Part shown: one piece after another, positions 43,920 to 54,237 of the stretch
Position numbering within the stretch: position 1 is the stretch's first letter
Layout: every line of letters begins with the position of its first letter
From: Ianthella basta
Lineage: Eukaryota; Porifera; Demospongiae; Verongiida; Ianthellidae
Assembly: GCA_964019415.1 (NCBI GenBank)
Contig: OZ025869.1
Coordinates: 6,272,882 to 6,336,881, forward strand
Direction: 5' to 3'
DNA: 64,000 bases
Made by a program: the position numbers and the translations under genes
The notes under the pieces: model-generated
Told to the model about the DNA's origin: nothing
What the model saw: only the letters and a program-made list of their open reading frames with translations
Databases searched by the model: none

Positions 43920-44300
43920 AGGGCCAGTCCTTGCTCTGACAACGACCCACTGTAATTTCTGCCTGAGAAATAGTCGAATAGTAGAAGCAGGAATCCGTGC
44001 GCCGAATTTCCTCACAATTATGCGGTGAAAATTGAAGGATGTAAGCTCGTCGTCCTCCTCCAGCATCCTTTCCATAAAGTCAGCGATCTCCTTCGTGATG
44101 GATGACAGCTGTCCCGATCTCTGATGGTCTTGCAGTGATTCTCCTTTCCTCCAGGCAAAGATACGGTGCCTTACTGTCAGTGACATTGTGAAAACACTGT
44201 CCTGGGACAGCTCTCGCACGATAGATGCAGACGTCTTCCCATGTTGCCACAAACTAACTATTTGTTCTTGGGCATAGGCGCTCAACTGGCGAGGCATCAT
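43920..44300 (-). pseudogene. Tc1/mariner-like transposase N-terminal part
   Basis: Minus strand from 44297: MPRQLSAYAQEQIVSLWQHG (first HTH), HRIFAWRKGESLQDHQRSGQ, then LSSITKEIADFMERMLEEDD, ASTIRLFLRQKLQWVVVRAR, TGPMIR. This is the paired HTH DNA-binding region of Tc1-type transposases. The frame stays open to 43563 but the sequence after RTGPMIR has no DDE motif and no similarity I recognise, so the catalytic domain is gone. Its upstream end joins repeat block A at about 44336. Confidence 0.75.
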
Positions 44301-44335
44301 CAACAGCAGAAGGAGAAACAGTTGCGTGTTGTCTT

Positions 44336-44549
44336 GCCGTTTTGAGGAGCACATGCCTACTACAGGCATGTGATGTTCTCTCGACTTCCTGATAAAATGT
44401 CACCCAGACCCATCCGCTATTTTGTATTATTAAAAATGGCTAGACTACTTGATGGTGAATGCAGGATTTTGCTGTGTAAGTGTAGTATGGTGGAGCTTCA
44501 CACAGCTTTAGGCTTCAGGGTGTGGTACAACATTCCTTGCTATGTCCAG
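44336..44549. repeat. Repeat block A, copy 2
   Basis: Second copy of 39995-40235, here directly continued by the transposase-like block at 44552. Confidence 0.85.
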
Positions 44550-44551
44550 CC

Positions 44552-44824
44552 TTAGCAATATTTCTTTCCAGTTAAACCTGGAAGAGGGTTTGCACGAACC
44601 CAGCAAATCACCCCTAAATTTGCCACTGCATTCAAATCTGCTTTCAGAAGATCCTCAATGCAATATTTGAATGCCTCTTTCTCCATCGCCACTGAGTTGG
44701 TGGTATCAGTGACTTGCACAACTTTAAAATCAATGATTTCTCCTGAGTCTTGTGACATAATGGTGTAGGTGCAATACTTAGCATTGAAGTAGATCTCTGA
44801 AGTGCATATAAGTGTTCTCCTCAA
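44552..44824 (-). pseudogene. DDE-transposase-like fragment, copy 2
   Basis: Minus strand YCTYTIMSQDSGEIIDFKVV, QVTDTTNSVAMEKEAFKYCI, EDLLKADLNAVANLGVICWV. Closely related to 42231-42480 at protein and DNA level, including the downstream GGGAGGGAAGAGGTCAAGAA block. It extends slightly further upstream than copy 1. Lacks the remaining catalytic region. Confidence 0.62.
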
Positions 44825-45179
44825 TTCTGGCAGAATACCCTCCGCATGGGAGGGAAGAGGTCAAGAATTGATTCAATCAGAGAATGAAAGAAGCAAATAC
44901 TGGTATAACACTGCACTAATGGCCTTAGTTATCAGTGTTGAACAAGATCTTGTTAACTTGCAAAAACAACCTAGTTAACAAGGTTGAACAGAGTTGTTAG
45001 TTAACAGAGTTGGTAAACCCTGTTAAATCATTTCTGAATATATAATCATATTCATAACACAGTTAAGTGTATTCATGGAAGCCATAATGATGACATTATA
45101 TGTACATAGTAACCTGTATTAAAGTGTATGGCCCCAGGCCTATCCTCTAGCTAGTCTGCATGCCTCTTATATAGTTAGC

Positions 45180-45465
45180 CCTTGTGTGTGCCTTAAGCTG
45201 CCCCTGTGAGCGTCTTTGCTTGCCTCAACTTGGGCCCTAACTAATCTGCCTGTATACATGTTTGTCCTGTGCGCATGCCCTAGTCTGCCCTGTGAGTGTC
45301 TTTGCTTGCCTCAGCTTGGGCCCGAGTTAGTCTGCCTCTGTGTTTGCCCTTGTGCGTGCCCTAGTCTGCAGCTGCCCATAAGTATATCTTTGTGCCTGTG
45401 TGAGTGTCCTAGTCTAGCCTCTGTCAATGTCTTTGCCCACCTCAGCTCAGTAGTACTGACAGTGA
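45180..45465. repeat. Degenerate 80-90-bp tandem repeat before the ribozyme
   Basis: Units beginning near 45180, 45268, 45348 and 45397 share GTGCGTGCCCTAGTCTGC and TGTCTTTGCTTGCCTCA-like blocks. It ends a few bases before the hammerhead motif, so the two may be parts of one repeat. Confidence 0.65.
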
Positions 45466-45468
45466 CTC

Positions 45469-45540
45469 CCAGCAAACCTGATGAGGCCTGATGAGGCCTG
45501 ACATTGGCCGAAACACACTTAGGTGTGTCGTTTGCACTGG
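45469..45540 (+). ncRNA. Hammerhead ribozyme motif (type I), complete core
   Basis: All conserved parts are in order. Stem I: 45472-45477 (GCAAAC) pairs with 45530-45535 (GTTTGC), extended by CCA/TGG across a two-base bulge. Core box CTGATGA is at 45478-45484. Stem II pairs GGCC 45485-45488 with GGCC 45506-45509. GAAA is at 45510-45513. Stem III ACACAC/GTGTGT (45513-45518 with 45523-45528) has loop TTAG. The cleavage site follows C45529 in GTC. A 10-bp duplication (CTGATGAGGC twice) enlarges the stem II loop. Hammerheads of this open-stem-I type are known from Penelope-like and other retroelements. No Penelope protein is visible nearby. Confidence 0.85.
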
Positions 45541-45970
45541 AGTGTATGTATCCCTTCCTGGCCACATGTCTTCAGGAGCTTGACCTATACTATTAACGCA
45601 AATGCTATGAGCATATGCATGCTGCAGGCAGATGCTATGAACATGCGTGCATTCGCAATTGGCTGCAGTCATAATCACAGAGCTGCAGCTGACAAGGCAT
45701 GAGGTCCATAATAGTAAAGTCATTCTCAGCTATGCCATCTCAGCTGGCATGCTAAAATGTAAGCTGCACATAATAATACCCACCTGTGTTAATTTACTCC
45801 CAATCAGTCGACAATTTAAGCCCACCAACCAAGAAGGGACCTGCTGGCCTCCTGCCAAGACACCCCCTGAACTGGCAGTATACACATACCCTTACACAGT
45901 AAGTGCACCAGCATATAAGTGGGAAGCAATCATCCTTAAAATAAAATTAATATGTAGCAAAAGAACATGG

Positions 45971-46520
45971 TCAGCAGTAGCATCCAAGTGATGCAAGAAG
46001 TTGTCGAGAGCCAAAGGACTCTCCTGAGAACATGTGTGCGTGTAAGGATTGCCTTGCCAGTTCAGCTTTTACTTGTCTTTGCTGCATGTGTAGAGCACAT
46101 TCCAGATAAATCTGCCTGGGCTTCCGTTGCTCCTCGTAAAGCATCTCACGTATTCGATCACATTCAGCTTGAAGAGCATCAAATTCTGCATTTTGCTTGA
46201 CTTCTTGGGTGTCCTCAAGCTTGCCACGTACATCAGAGGCAGAAGGCGAGTCCTCCTGGGTGTAGGTCACCACGCTCAAGTCAGGCTTTGCTTGGTCTGG
46301 TGCTACTGCTTCTGATAAGCTTAAGGTTGCCTTCTTTCTTGAACGCTGTTTCGTTCCACGGCGTTTGTCCTTCCTTCGCGCTTCGTAAATACTCGATTTC
46401 TTCTTTGCGCAAATCTTTTCTGCACTCTCCTCCTCCTTTGCCTTCGTTTAAATCCCCTAGATGCAGCTCTTCGTGGTGTAGGCATTGTAGTATGTAACTT
46501 CATTCGGCTAAATCTGAGAT
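45971..46520 (-). CDS. Unrecognised small gene, paralogue of 46976-47437
   Basis: The minus strand gives a very basic segment (PTPRRAASRGFKRRQRRRRV, about 46480) and, after an apparent small frame change near 46320, EFDALQAECDRIREMLYEEQ, then SLHAHMFSGESFGSRQLLAS. The second part matches the gene at 46976-47437 (MMFSGKSFGSRYLLAAL). Basic N-terminus, coiled coil, then a conserved FSG(K/E)SFGSR motif suggest a nucleic-acid-binding or oligomerising protein. The family is unknown to me. It may be a first exon, since the paralogue also ends soon after the motif. Confidence 0.4.
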
Positions 46521-46975
46521 CACTTTCAGCTAATACCATGAATAGATATATATGAGGCTATTGTCACCTCATTTTGCTCTAGTTAACACATTAACATGTA
46601 AATTGTATGACATTGTGACAATGGAATGGCTATGTGTAGCTAGCTATAGATCCACAAAGCTATAGGCCTGATGCATAATATTATGTGTAAATTTGTAGCA
46701 GTGTATGCATGCATGCTATATCTAGCTATAGGCGTTACAGGATAGCTATAGCTACATCCAATTATGTTGAACTGATGAAATGTCGATCTTTTCTGTATAT
46801 TACAATCAGTTATGTACCCATCATTAAACATATAGACGTTTATGAAGTGTGACATGTGCAACAACAGAAGAAAGAAACAAATGCAATAATTATATCATGC
46901 ATTAGCTAGCTATAGTATAAATTATTCAGAAAGTCTGATAGCCAGCTACACCAGCTAGCTATGAATTCCTTGTGT

Positions 46976-47437
46976 TTCTGTCCCTCTTCAATGCAGCAAG
47001 TAGGTAGCGTGATCCAAAGCTTTTGCCTGAAAACATCATGGTATGCAGAGTGTTCATGGCTGCAGCAAGCTTAGCACTTCTCCTGAGACACTGTGTGCAA
47101 TCCTTCTCAAATATACGGGGCCTCCTTTGCTCCATGTAAAGGAGTTTCCTCAGTCTTTCATAGTCAGACTTCATCTGCTCAGAGGCTTGCTGAATTGCTC
47201 GTAGCTTTCTATCTTCGCTTCTGTCTGCCACAGCTTCATCTTGAACTTTGTTCAGCGGCGGCGTGTCTTCTTGGGCGCTTCCTTCCTGCTCCTCCGTCAG
47301 TGATTGCTGCGTAGTATCTTGCTGCGGGTCAGTAGCCTTCTGCCCTTCTCTCCGTTCTCTGCGCTTAGTTAAGCGCCGACGTCTCTTCTTTACAGCATAG
47401 CTTTTCAATTGCAACTTTATTCCTCGACGACCCATTG
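46976..47437 (-). CDS. Unrecognised small gene, paralogue of 45971-46520
   Basis: An uninterrupted minus-strand frame. I take the ATG at about 47437 (MGRRGIKLQLKSYAVKKRRR) as the start because it opens the strongly basic region; an in-frame upstream ATG at 47534 lies in repeat sequence. It continues with Q/E-rich linker, a coiled coil (ASEQMKSDYERLRKLLYMEQ) and MNTLHTMMFSGKSFGSRYLL. About 150 residues. The interspersed repeat at 47499-47885 sits directly upstream. No known domain; conservation with the neighbour supports a real gene family. Confidence 0.5.
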
Positions 47438-47498
47438 TGTAGCTAACCGTTTCACAATCGCGAGGATAACCCGACAGTAGGCGTGACCACAACTCAAA

Positions 47499-47885
47499 TC
47501 CAAAGGCTAGATACGGACGTCGTGTGAGGCCCATAACCAGAAGAATACGGAATGTGGCAGGTATTCACTATTGAAGCACCGAATCCAGAGGTGAATTTGT
47601 CAAGGCTTCTTGTTCTGTAATAGCTAGTGGGCTGGTAAAGGTGTTTTGAGTGTATGTATGTATCAGCATGTGTGTGTGTGTGCGCGCGCGCGCACGCACA
47701 GCATGCTTGTGAAACTGATGATCAATGCAGATGCTCCTGTTTAAGAAGCAGAGACCGGTGAAAATCTATTGCGAAGATTATGAGATGTCAATTTCTCATT
47801 TAATGGGAACAGGCGTCCAAGATAAGTACTACTAGTCTAGAATTGATTAATAATGTGCAGGCAATAGTCTGCAATTGAGCTGTCC
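47499..47885. repeat. Interspersed repeat, copy 2 (first at 14548-14997)
   Basis: See the copy at 14548. This one is shorter in the simple-sequence middle, which here is a GTGTGT...GCGCGCGCGC tract (47668-47698) with Z-DNA potential. Confidence 0.8.
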
Positions 47886-47904
47886 ACTTTATTTGATAGA
47901 GTAC

Positions 47905-48131
47905 AAGCTTTGGTTTGGGTTCTGGACTGCCTGGGATGGTGACTTGTTGTGTGTGTGTTTGTGTGTGAAGTTGTGGATGTCATGAACCATGTGGTCGGGG
48001 TCTGGTGCGGCACAAGTGAGTGCATTGCGCTTGGACAAACCTGCATCGGTGAATGACAAAGTCACTCCTGCGAGGCTCTGTGTCAATCAGCCCCCTGCAT
48101 TGGTGTGGCGAGGTTGGCCTCCTCTTTGCAG
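47905..48131. repeat. Tandem duplication, unit 1
   Basis: Nearly identical to 48148-48383, from TTTGGGTT(C/T) to GGCCTCCTCTTTGCAG. High identity indicates a recent duplication. The unit has a CTTTGCAG acceptor-like end. Confidence 0.9.
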
Positions 48132-48147
48132 GTTACAGGCCATCACT

Positions 48148-48383
48148 TTTTAAGTTTGGGTTTCACGCTGCCTGGGATGTAGGACCTGAGGGATGGTGAC
48201 TTGTGTGTGTTTGTGTGTGAAGTTGTGGATGTCATGAACCATGTGGTCAGGGTCTGGTGCGGCACAAGTGAGTGCATTGCGCTTGGACGAACCTGCATCG
48301 GTGAATGACAAAGTCACTCCTGCGAGGCTCTGTGTCGATCAGCCCCCTGCATTGGTGTGGCGAGGTTGGCCTCCTCTTTGCAG
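48148..48383. repeat. Tandem duplication, unit 2
   Basis: Second unit of the 47905-48131 duplication; its last bases form the acceptor in front of the first exon of the plus-strand gene at 48384. Confidence 0.9.
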
Positions 48384-49560
48384 ACCTCCAGCAACTAACG
48401 GTTTCCCTGCAACAAGAGACAGCTGCTATGAAATCAGTTGTGGCTGAGCAGCAAGAACAAATTGATGTGCTAACACAACAGGTTTGCACTCTGAGCCAAT
48501 ACTATAGCTACACAATGTAAAGCATGTTTACCACCATCTCTTGTTCCTTTTGCTAGTTGCAGAACACCAGTCACCAGCACCCAGTAAGCAAGGAGAGAAT
48601 TCCACGGAGATTGTCGGTCAGCTTAATACATTACAATTGATATGTCTCAATTCCTAAAACATGCCTTACCTGCTATATTCCTCTCAGAACTTGGTGCGAA
48701 GACTTTACTCATCTTTGGACGTATCCTACAATGTGCAAGAGAGGTGTGTGCTGTGCTTGATGTAGATGCATAGGTCCCTGCAAGGAATTAACTATCTGTA
48801 TTTGACTTTTGCAGGTTTGATTCCACGCAAAACAAGCACGTGAGGTGCGAATTGCTAAAAGAATTGCAATCACAGGAGGAAGAACACGGAGATAGGCAGA
48901 TTCCATACCTCACTACAGAATGAAGTACCACTTGTCACAACATGTCTACTACTAGTAACAGCATTATTGAATGAGTGTAATGTTGCAAATCTGTCAGACT
49001 AGCACTACACCATATTTTTACAGGAGCTACATCTTGACTCTTCGAAAGGTTAAGAAGGACCTGGAAAGAGGGACAAGCTGGAATGGAGGAAAGAGTAGAG
49101 AGGGATGGTAGGAAGAGAAGATTGGTAGCACGAAGACGAAGGGTACGTACCACATTTGAGTGATGCATATGCAAAGTTCTTCTCAAGTGTGAATGATTTT
49201 TTCATTGCAGCTGTACATACGTTGCAGCAAATACATTGTATTCACAGCAGAGAGGGAGAGATGGCAGCAGGTGAACAGTCAATACATGACTGATGAATCA
49301 TCAGATTTGGATGATGAAAGCCTGCACGTGCATCATCATGCATGGTGGTCCATTGGTACGTTAGAAAAATTTAAAGCTGTAATTGCAACCTGCAAATCAG
49401 GCATCATTTTTCGACAAGGACCTTGGATGGGCACTATGCAAGGCACTCATCTTCCTCCCAGCAGTACCATCCACCACCAAGGCCAAGGCAGACTTCAACA
49501 CCAAGTCGAAGGTCGCCTCCAGTTGGTGCCCCTGACTGGGCTATAGTGCAGAACTGCAGA
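48384..49560 (+). CDS. ORF1-like multi-exon gene, relative of 29331-31015
   Basis: Small plus-strand exons with AG/GT borders: DLQQLTVSLQQETAAMKSVV and EQQEQIDVLTQQ (48384-48480, coiled coil), LQNTSHQHPVSKERIPRRLS (about 48556), NLVRRLYSSLDVSYNVQE (48689-48749), NKHVRCELLKELQSQEEEHG (48815-48925), SYILTLRKVKKDLERG (49021-49140) and a last exon from 49211 (YIRCSKYIVFTAERERWQQV, MTDESSDLDDESLHVHHHAW) ending near RSPPVGAPDWAI. Order and motifs parallel the minus-strand gene at 29331-31015 (VRxxLxxEL, basic KRYY-type exon, M(S/T)xES acidic box). It is likely a repeat-associated ORF1-like family; it looks incomplete. Confidence 0.45.
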
Positions 49561-49974
49561 ACTGAACAACTGCATGATAGCTACAACTGTGACTTTTCTT
49601 CTTTACTTTTCTTATATGGAGGTATTGTAACATTAATACATTATACTATTTCAGTATATGAATATAATGGTATTATATGAATTACAATCCGATGACATCA
49701 TTGCTAGTATATTGATATTCATTAGACACTGCCCATGACATTAACCATATTCATAGTTTGTTTAACACCTAAACCCTGGGGTAACCTGGTGTTTAACAAA
49801 GTTGTTATTGTAGGTTAACAAAGATTGTTAAGTCACTGTTTGCTTTGCTGTAAGTATCTCCTGTTTAACAAGGTTTGTGTCTTGGTTTAACAAAATCTGT
49901 TAACTAACTGTTGTCCTACAATAACAAGCCAGTTAACAATGTTGTTAACTAGTATCTTTGTTGCAGTGTAATAT

Positions 49975-50300
49975 ACACAGGCCCATAGGAAGCTTATATA
50001 TACAGCATATATATTTACCTGCAATAAGCTTACAAGTGTCTTTACAAGTAAAGACTTACTCAAAGGCTTTAGGGAACCTGTGTGTGGATATAGTGAAGCA
50101 GCCCTGTATACTCCAAACCTTCCTTTATTTGATCCTGTTCAGCCTTAATGGACAAAAAATGGTGCAGTGCTATGGCCCCAACAATGCCTGATTTGTCCTC
50201 CAGTGTGGCTTTATGAATAGGGTTTGAGCAGCCAGCCTCTCATAAAAATTCAGCTTCCTCCAAAAGTGTGTCCCTCATTTCCTCTTCATCTTCAGCAGCA
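49975..50300 (-). pseudogene. HECT-family mid-region fragment, copy 2
   Basis: Minus strand EEMRDTLLEEAEFL, a TGA... boundary, EAGCSNPIHKATLEDKSGIV, GAIALHH and KAEQDQIKEGLEYTGLL. It corresponds to 42590-42935 and to the part that would follow the N-lobe found at 35880-36430. The copies share long flanking sequence, so this is segmental dispersal of a repeat rather than three independent genes. Confidence 0.58.
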
Positions 50301-50629
50301 ATACTCTACATTCACATGCAAGTTCATTTGTCTTTGAAAGCAGAATCAACCATATGCATGCCATCAAAAAGTTTGCAGTTGCTTGGAACAACAACAAATT
50401 GTCTACAGAGGGAAACAGATCCCCCAATCAACTTTTTATGATGTGAATGCTGTCATCTGCTGTTGTTGGAAGCACCCCTACATTGCCTAGTATACCAGTA
50501 GTTGCACGGCAAGCTGTAGTCAACAGTTCTGCTGGACTTTCAATCATCTCTTTACCAGGTGCATTGAGCCATGTCTGCGTACCACGGAGTCGGTTCAAGC
50601 CGTGCACGATTTTCCAGTCCCGTCTTCAC

Positions 50630-51928
50630 ATGTTTTTTCAGTTCAACAGGAAAACCCTTTCTGTTGACCTTAGAGTCCCGCAGCTGTACAAGCCATTGCG
50701 CAGCAAATCCAATGCCAGATCCACGCAGGAGTGGAAGTTATCGTAATAAACATGCCTGTTTGTGTAGTTTAGTGTCGTACACAGGCTCTTCACAACCTTA
50801 CTCCCAAGACCTTTTTCTGCTTTGTCTCCTGTTTTGCCAGTGTAAACTTCAAAGGCAGACACATACCCTGTTCTTGCGTCTGCCCGCATCCAGCACTTTA
50901 TCCCTCTCTTGATGTTTTTTTTTTAGGCATATACTGTTTCAGGACAGATCTGCCTTTGAAAGGGATAATGGCTTCGTCAGTGCTGACTGTGGTGCCTGGT
51001 AGGCATACTGCAGCAAAGCGCTCACCAATCATCTTTATGATTGGTGCAACTTTGCCGAGTTTGTCATATCCAGGACTTCCTGGAGGTGTAAGAGTCCTGT
51101 TGTCTGCAAAGTGCAGGTATCGGTGAAGGTCATAAAATTGTTTGTGTGATATTTAATTGTTGGCAGCTTCACCATTGCCATTAGGATCATAAAAACCATG
51201 TATGCGCACAGCTCATCCACTGTGTATAGCTGCCACCTTTCGAATGCTTCCCCCATCATCTCTGCTGCATATGCATGGCTTTCCTTCACGATGTGCTCGA
51301 GGATGGAGAAAGTGAAAAAGAGGAAGAACACATCTTTAACGATGTTGGGGATGCTGACTTGTGCACCCATGGGGTGGTGGAAAGGCTGTACCCGGATGGA
51401 GGTAAGTGTCGAACGCCAACTGATGTTCTGTGAACTGTAAGTGGAAAGAAATGTGCAGTGTTGTGTTTTCTGAGGTGTGTCTCTTCCCTTCTTGACATAC
51501 TCTCACCTCAGGCTTGCCAAATCACTAGGTGTCTCATCCACTGCCTCACATTCAGCTTCAACAGGTCCTATCTCACTGCGAAAGATAAGTTGTGCACATT
51601 TACACCCATGCTGCAGTGAATTTGCCATAATTTGTTACCTTTCTTCTTGTGTATCATCATCTTCATTGTCACTATCCACACTGACTGCATCATCTGCATA
51701 CTGATGGTCCACAGCATCTGCATCATCTGCATTGTCACTGTCCAAGCCAAAAGCCTCATCCCCTTCATTGTCACTGTTCACACCAAGGTCCTCATCACTA
51801 CCTGGGGCATAGATGTCTTCCATTCCACCCTCTTCTTCAATTTCTTCATACCCATCCTCTTCTTCTTCCTCCAGGAAGGCCAGGACCTCTTGTCCGGTGA
51901 AACGGAGCCTTGAAGACTCTTTGGACAT
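50630..51928 (-). pseudogene. piggyBac-type transposase, 3' truncated
   Basis: Start at 51928: MSKESSRLRFTGQEVLAFLE followed by an acidic stretch (exon 1 to about 51640, GT donor), exon 2 near 51581-51507, then VFFLFFTFSILEHIVKESHA (about 51310), AEMMGEAFERWQLYTVDELC, the first catalytic region STDEAIIPFKGR (about 50970), then TGYVSAFEVYTGKTGDKAEK, LGSKVV and HVYYDNFHSCVDLALDLL with the second aspartate (about 50730). A 10-base T run at 50915-50924 shifts the frame just before the RADARTG segment. The third aspartate and Cys-rich C-terminus are missing beyond about 50635. Confidence 0.85.
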
Positions 51929-52049
51929 CCTAGTTTAGGATGTTTTCATTAATTTTCATTGTATAGTCGGCTACATTGCTACTTTATGGCTGCATTTGCC
52001 ACAACAGCTTACCTTCGATTGAGGAATACAGCGTAAGGGCAAACACTCG

Positions 52050-52921
52050 ATAGTGTGCCATGCGGGAGCGTCTAGAAGACTAAGTCGGTTCGCCAGAAAA
52101 GAGCTTCGCTACTGCTGCGTCTACTCTGAAAGGGGTGCAAACCATCTCAGCCAGCTCACTGTCCAGAATGGTCTTTTGAACATTCTCCCTCTTAGTGCGG
52201 AGACCACCTCTGGCAGCACTTCCTCACTGGAATACCAGTGGGTCAGCTGTCCTTTGTACTGAAGCAAGCTGCGACTGTCTACCATGCCCAAGCTCCCTGG
52301 TCCAATGGGGCTACTCACTTAACCAGAAGTGCTCTCTGTGCAATGGCCCCCACTGCAACGTGCAGCACGTGTTGAACTGCTGCCCAACAGCCCTGACAGA
52401 TGGCAGGTACACATGGCGCCATGACATGGTGCTCACTGCCCTACTCCCATTCTTCCAGAAGTTTAATCCAGAAGCCTCCGTCTATGCAGACCTGCCAGAT
52501 CACAGGGGACGTGAATCTCCCTCCTCCAGCAACCATTCCCCCCACCTTCATCGGGACCACCACTTGGCCGGATCTCTTTGTTGTGGATGGTAAGCGTGCT
52601 ACCATGTTGGAACTCACTGTGCCCTGGAACAACCTCGCTAGCATCAAGAATGTTAGAGCCCGGAAGCAGGGGAAGACCAACTACCAGCTTTTGGCTTCGG
52701 ACCTATCTGCCCACGGTTATCAAGTTCAACTGCTAACAATTGAGATCGGCTGCCTAGGCCACTACACACATGAGGCCTATACGGCTCTAAGACTTGCCAC
52801 CCCCCAGAGCAAAGCCTCTGACAGACCTAAAGCTTTGACCAACGCGGCAAAAGCAGCCATCTCTGGGAGCTACACTATCTTTTCAGCCCACAAATCACCC
52901 TGGAACCTGGGTGCCAGTTGA
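52050..52921 (+). mobile_element. LINE 3' portion with CCHC finger and restriction-like endonuclease
   Basis: Plus-strand pieces: NQKCSLCNGPHCNVQHVLNC, RYTWRHDMVLTALLPFFQKF (frame 52195-52593), then in a shifted frame WPDLFVVDGKRATMLELTVP and YQLLASDLSAHGYQVQLLTI with EIGCLGHY (52400-52921). A C-C-H-C finger followed by RYTWRH, and then a PD...ELT(V/C)P(W) endonuclease-like motif, is the C-terminal layout of R2/NeSL-type LINEs with a restriction-like endonuclease. The frameshift lies between about 52497 and 52540. Sequence to about 53330, ending near a 12-base C run, may be the 3' UTR. The reverse transcriptase core is missing. Confidence 0.78.
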
Positions 52922-53452
52922 CCAAATGGAGACTGAGCCCCAATTGACCACCAAATATGCACATCAATCACTGGTTTTTTTTTCATGTAAATATGCCCAT
53001 CAATCACTGTTTTTTATGTAATGTTTAGTGTATTGTTCACATGTAGCACCACCATCCCCTTACATATCCATCCATGTATTACTTGCCTATATATCCCCAA
53101 ATTGTATCCCCATACAGTCCTTTTGCTCCCCAAAATTATGTTTTCCCCCACTTTGTCCCTTCCAGAGTTTTCTCACCCTTACCTTGCTAGGGCATTCCCT
53201 AGCAATGCAGTTTCTACTGCTTAGCAACCTGTAACCCTGTGTCTGAGGTTGTAACCCTTTTCTATCACAGCATTATCATTGATTGTATACCCCTGTTTTA
53301 ATAATGATGTGGTCCCCCCCCCCCCGGCTGGTGAAGTAGAATTGAGTAGGATGTAAATAGGTTTAGGCCCCTAACTGTGATCACAGACTACTTCCAGATT
53401 TAAACATAGTAACAGCAACAAGAATTACTGTCACTCTTGCTATACTCCAACA

Positions 53453-53939
53453 GGTCAACTACTGTCTGACGAAGAGGTTAAGGATATGATTACAGCTGCC
53501 CAAGAAGTACCCTTTCCCTGGGAAGATACAGTTCCACCTGTTGTAGCAAAGTGGATCGAATGCCTTGCCAAATCCAGGAACAGTGCCCCAGAGTTTGTTC
53601 TGATTGGGGCATTGGTCTCCGCAGCTGCTGTGATGGGTCCCAACACACAAGTGCAAGTGAGAGAGACCCACACTGAACCCACCAACCTGTTTGCAATTGG
53701 GATTGCCTTTCCAGGATTAGGCGAGAGTGCAGCCTTCAAGTTATCTCTGTCATCTCCACTCTCAAAAACGGATCACCCCTATAGGTAAGAGACAGTGATG
53801 CAAACAAACAAACTGGTGATGAACCTAGTACCTTAGTATAACCACATTAATGTACTTTCAGTGCATCATTTCGTTGTAATAGGGACATGCTAGTGGATGA
53901 CTTCACGAAGAAGGGCTTTTTCAAGCACCTCTGAAACAA
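53453..53939 (+). pseudogene. DUF3987-like protein fragment, two exons
   Basis: Exon 1 (53453-53784) follows a CAACAG acceptor and encodes QLLSDEEVKDMITAAQEVPF, PPVVAKWIECLAKSRNSAPE, then GALVSAAAVMGPNTQVQVRE and the phosphate-binding region AFPGLGESAAFKLSLS, ending at a GTAAGA donor. Exon 2 (53862 on) reads RCNRDMLVDDFTKKGFFKHL then TGA. The family is a primase/helicase-associated ATPase-like group in which the loop is normally G(V/L)GKS; here Lys is Glu. The TGA is followed by AACAAT, which would continue the family's HLxNN segment, and the RecQ/DUF6589 element is inserted exactly there (53940). Confidence 0.55.
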
Positions 53940-53963
53940 TAGTCTGGCTCGCTAGACCGTCCC
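53940..53963 (+). repeat. Left terminal inverted repeat of the RecQ/DUF6589 element
   Basis: Exact inverse of 61569-61592 over 24 bases; see the element entry. A degraded single end occurs at 25257-25280. Confidence 0.88.
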
Positions 53964-54237
53964 GTAACCGCCGGTAGGCGTGGAAGGGAAGGGGCGGTCT
54001 AGCGGCAATAGCGATTGGTTCACACCTTCTCGACCAATCAGATGCCTTAGCACCGAATCGGTGCAACTGTATTCATGAAGTATTGAAACAGGCTACCGGC
54101 AAAAAGGAGCGGAAGGTGTGACAACCGAAGGCCATCGTTTCCAGGATCAGTTGAATTTGTGCAAGCAGCAAGACAAGGGACCACTGTGAAACCAGACGAG
54201 AGCCACCGTCCAGTGATTTCGCGCAAGGACCCAGCCA

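Noticed and set aside
45647-45991. 114-residue plus-strand frame as a gene
   Set aside because: No motif, biased toward hydrophobic residues by composition, no exon support; likely chance.
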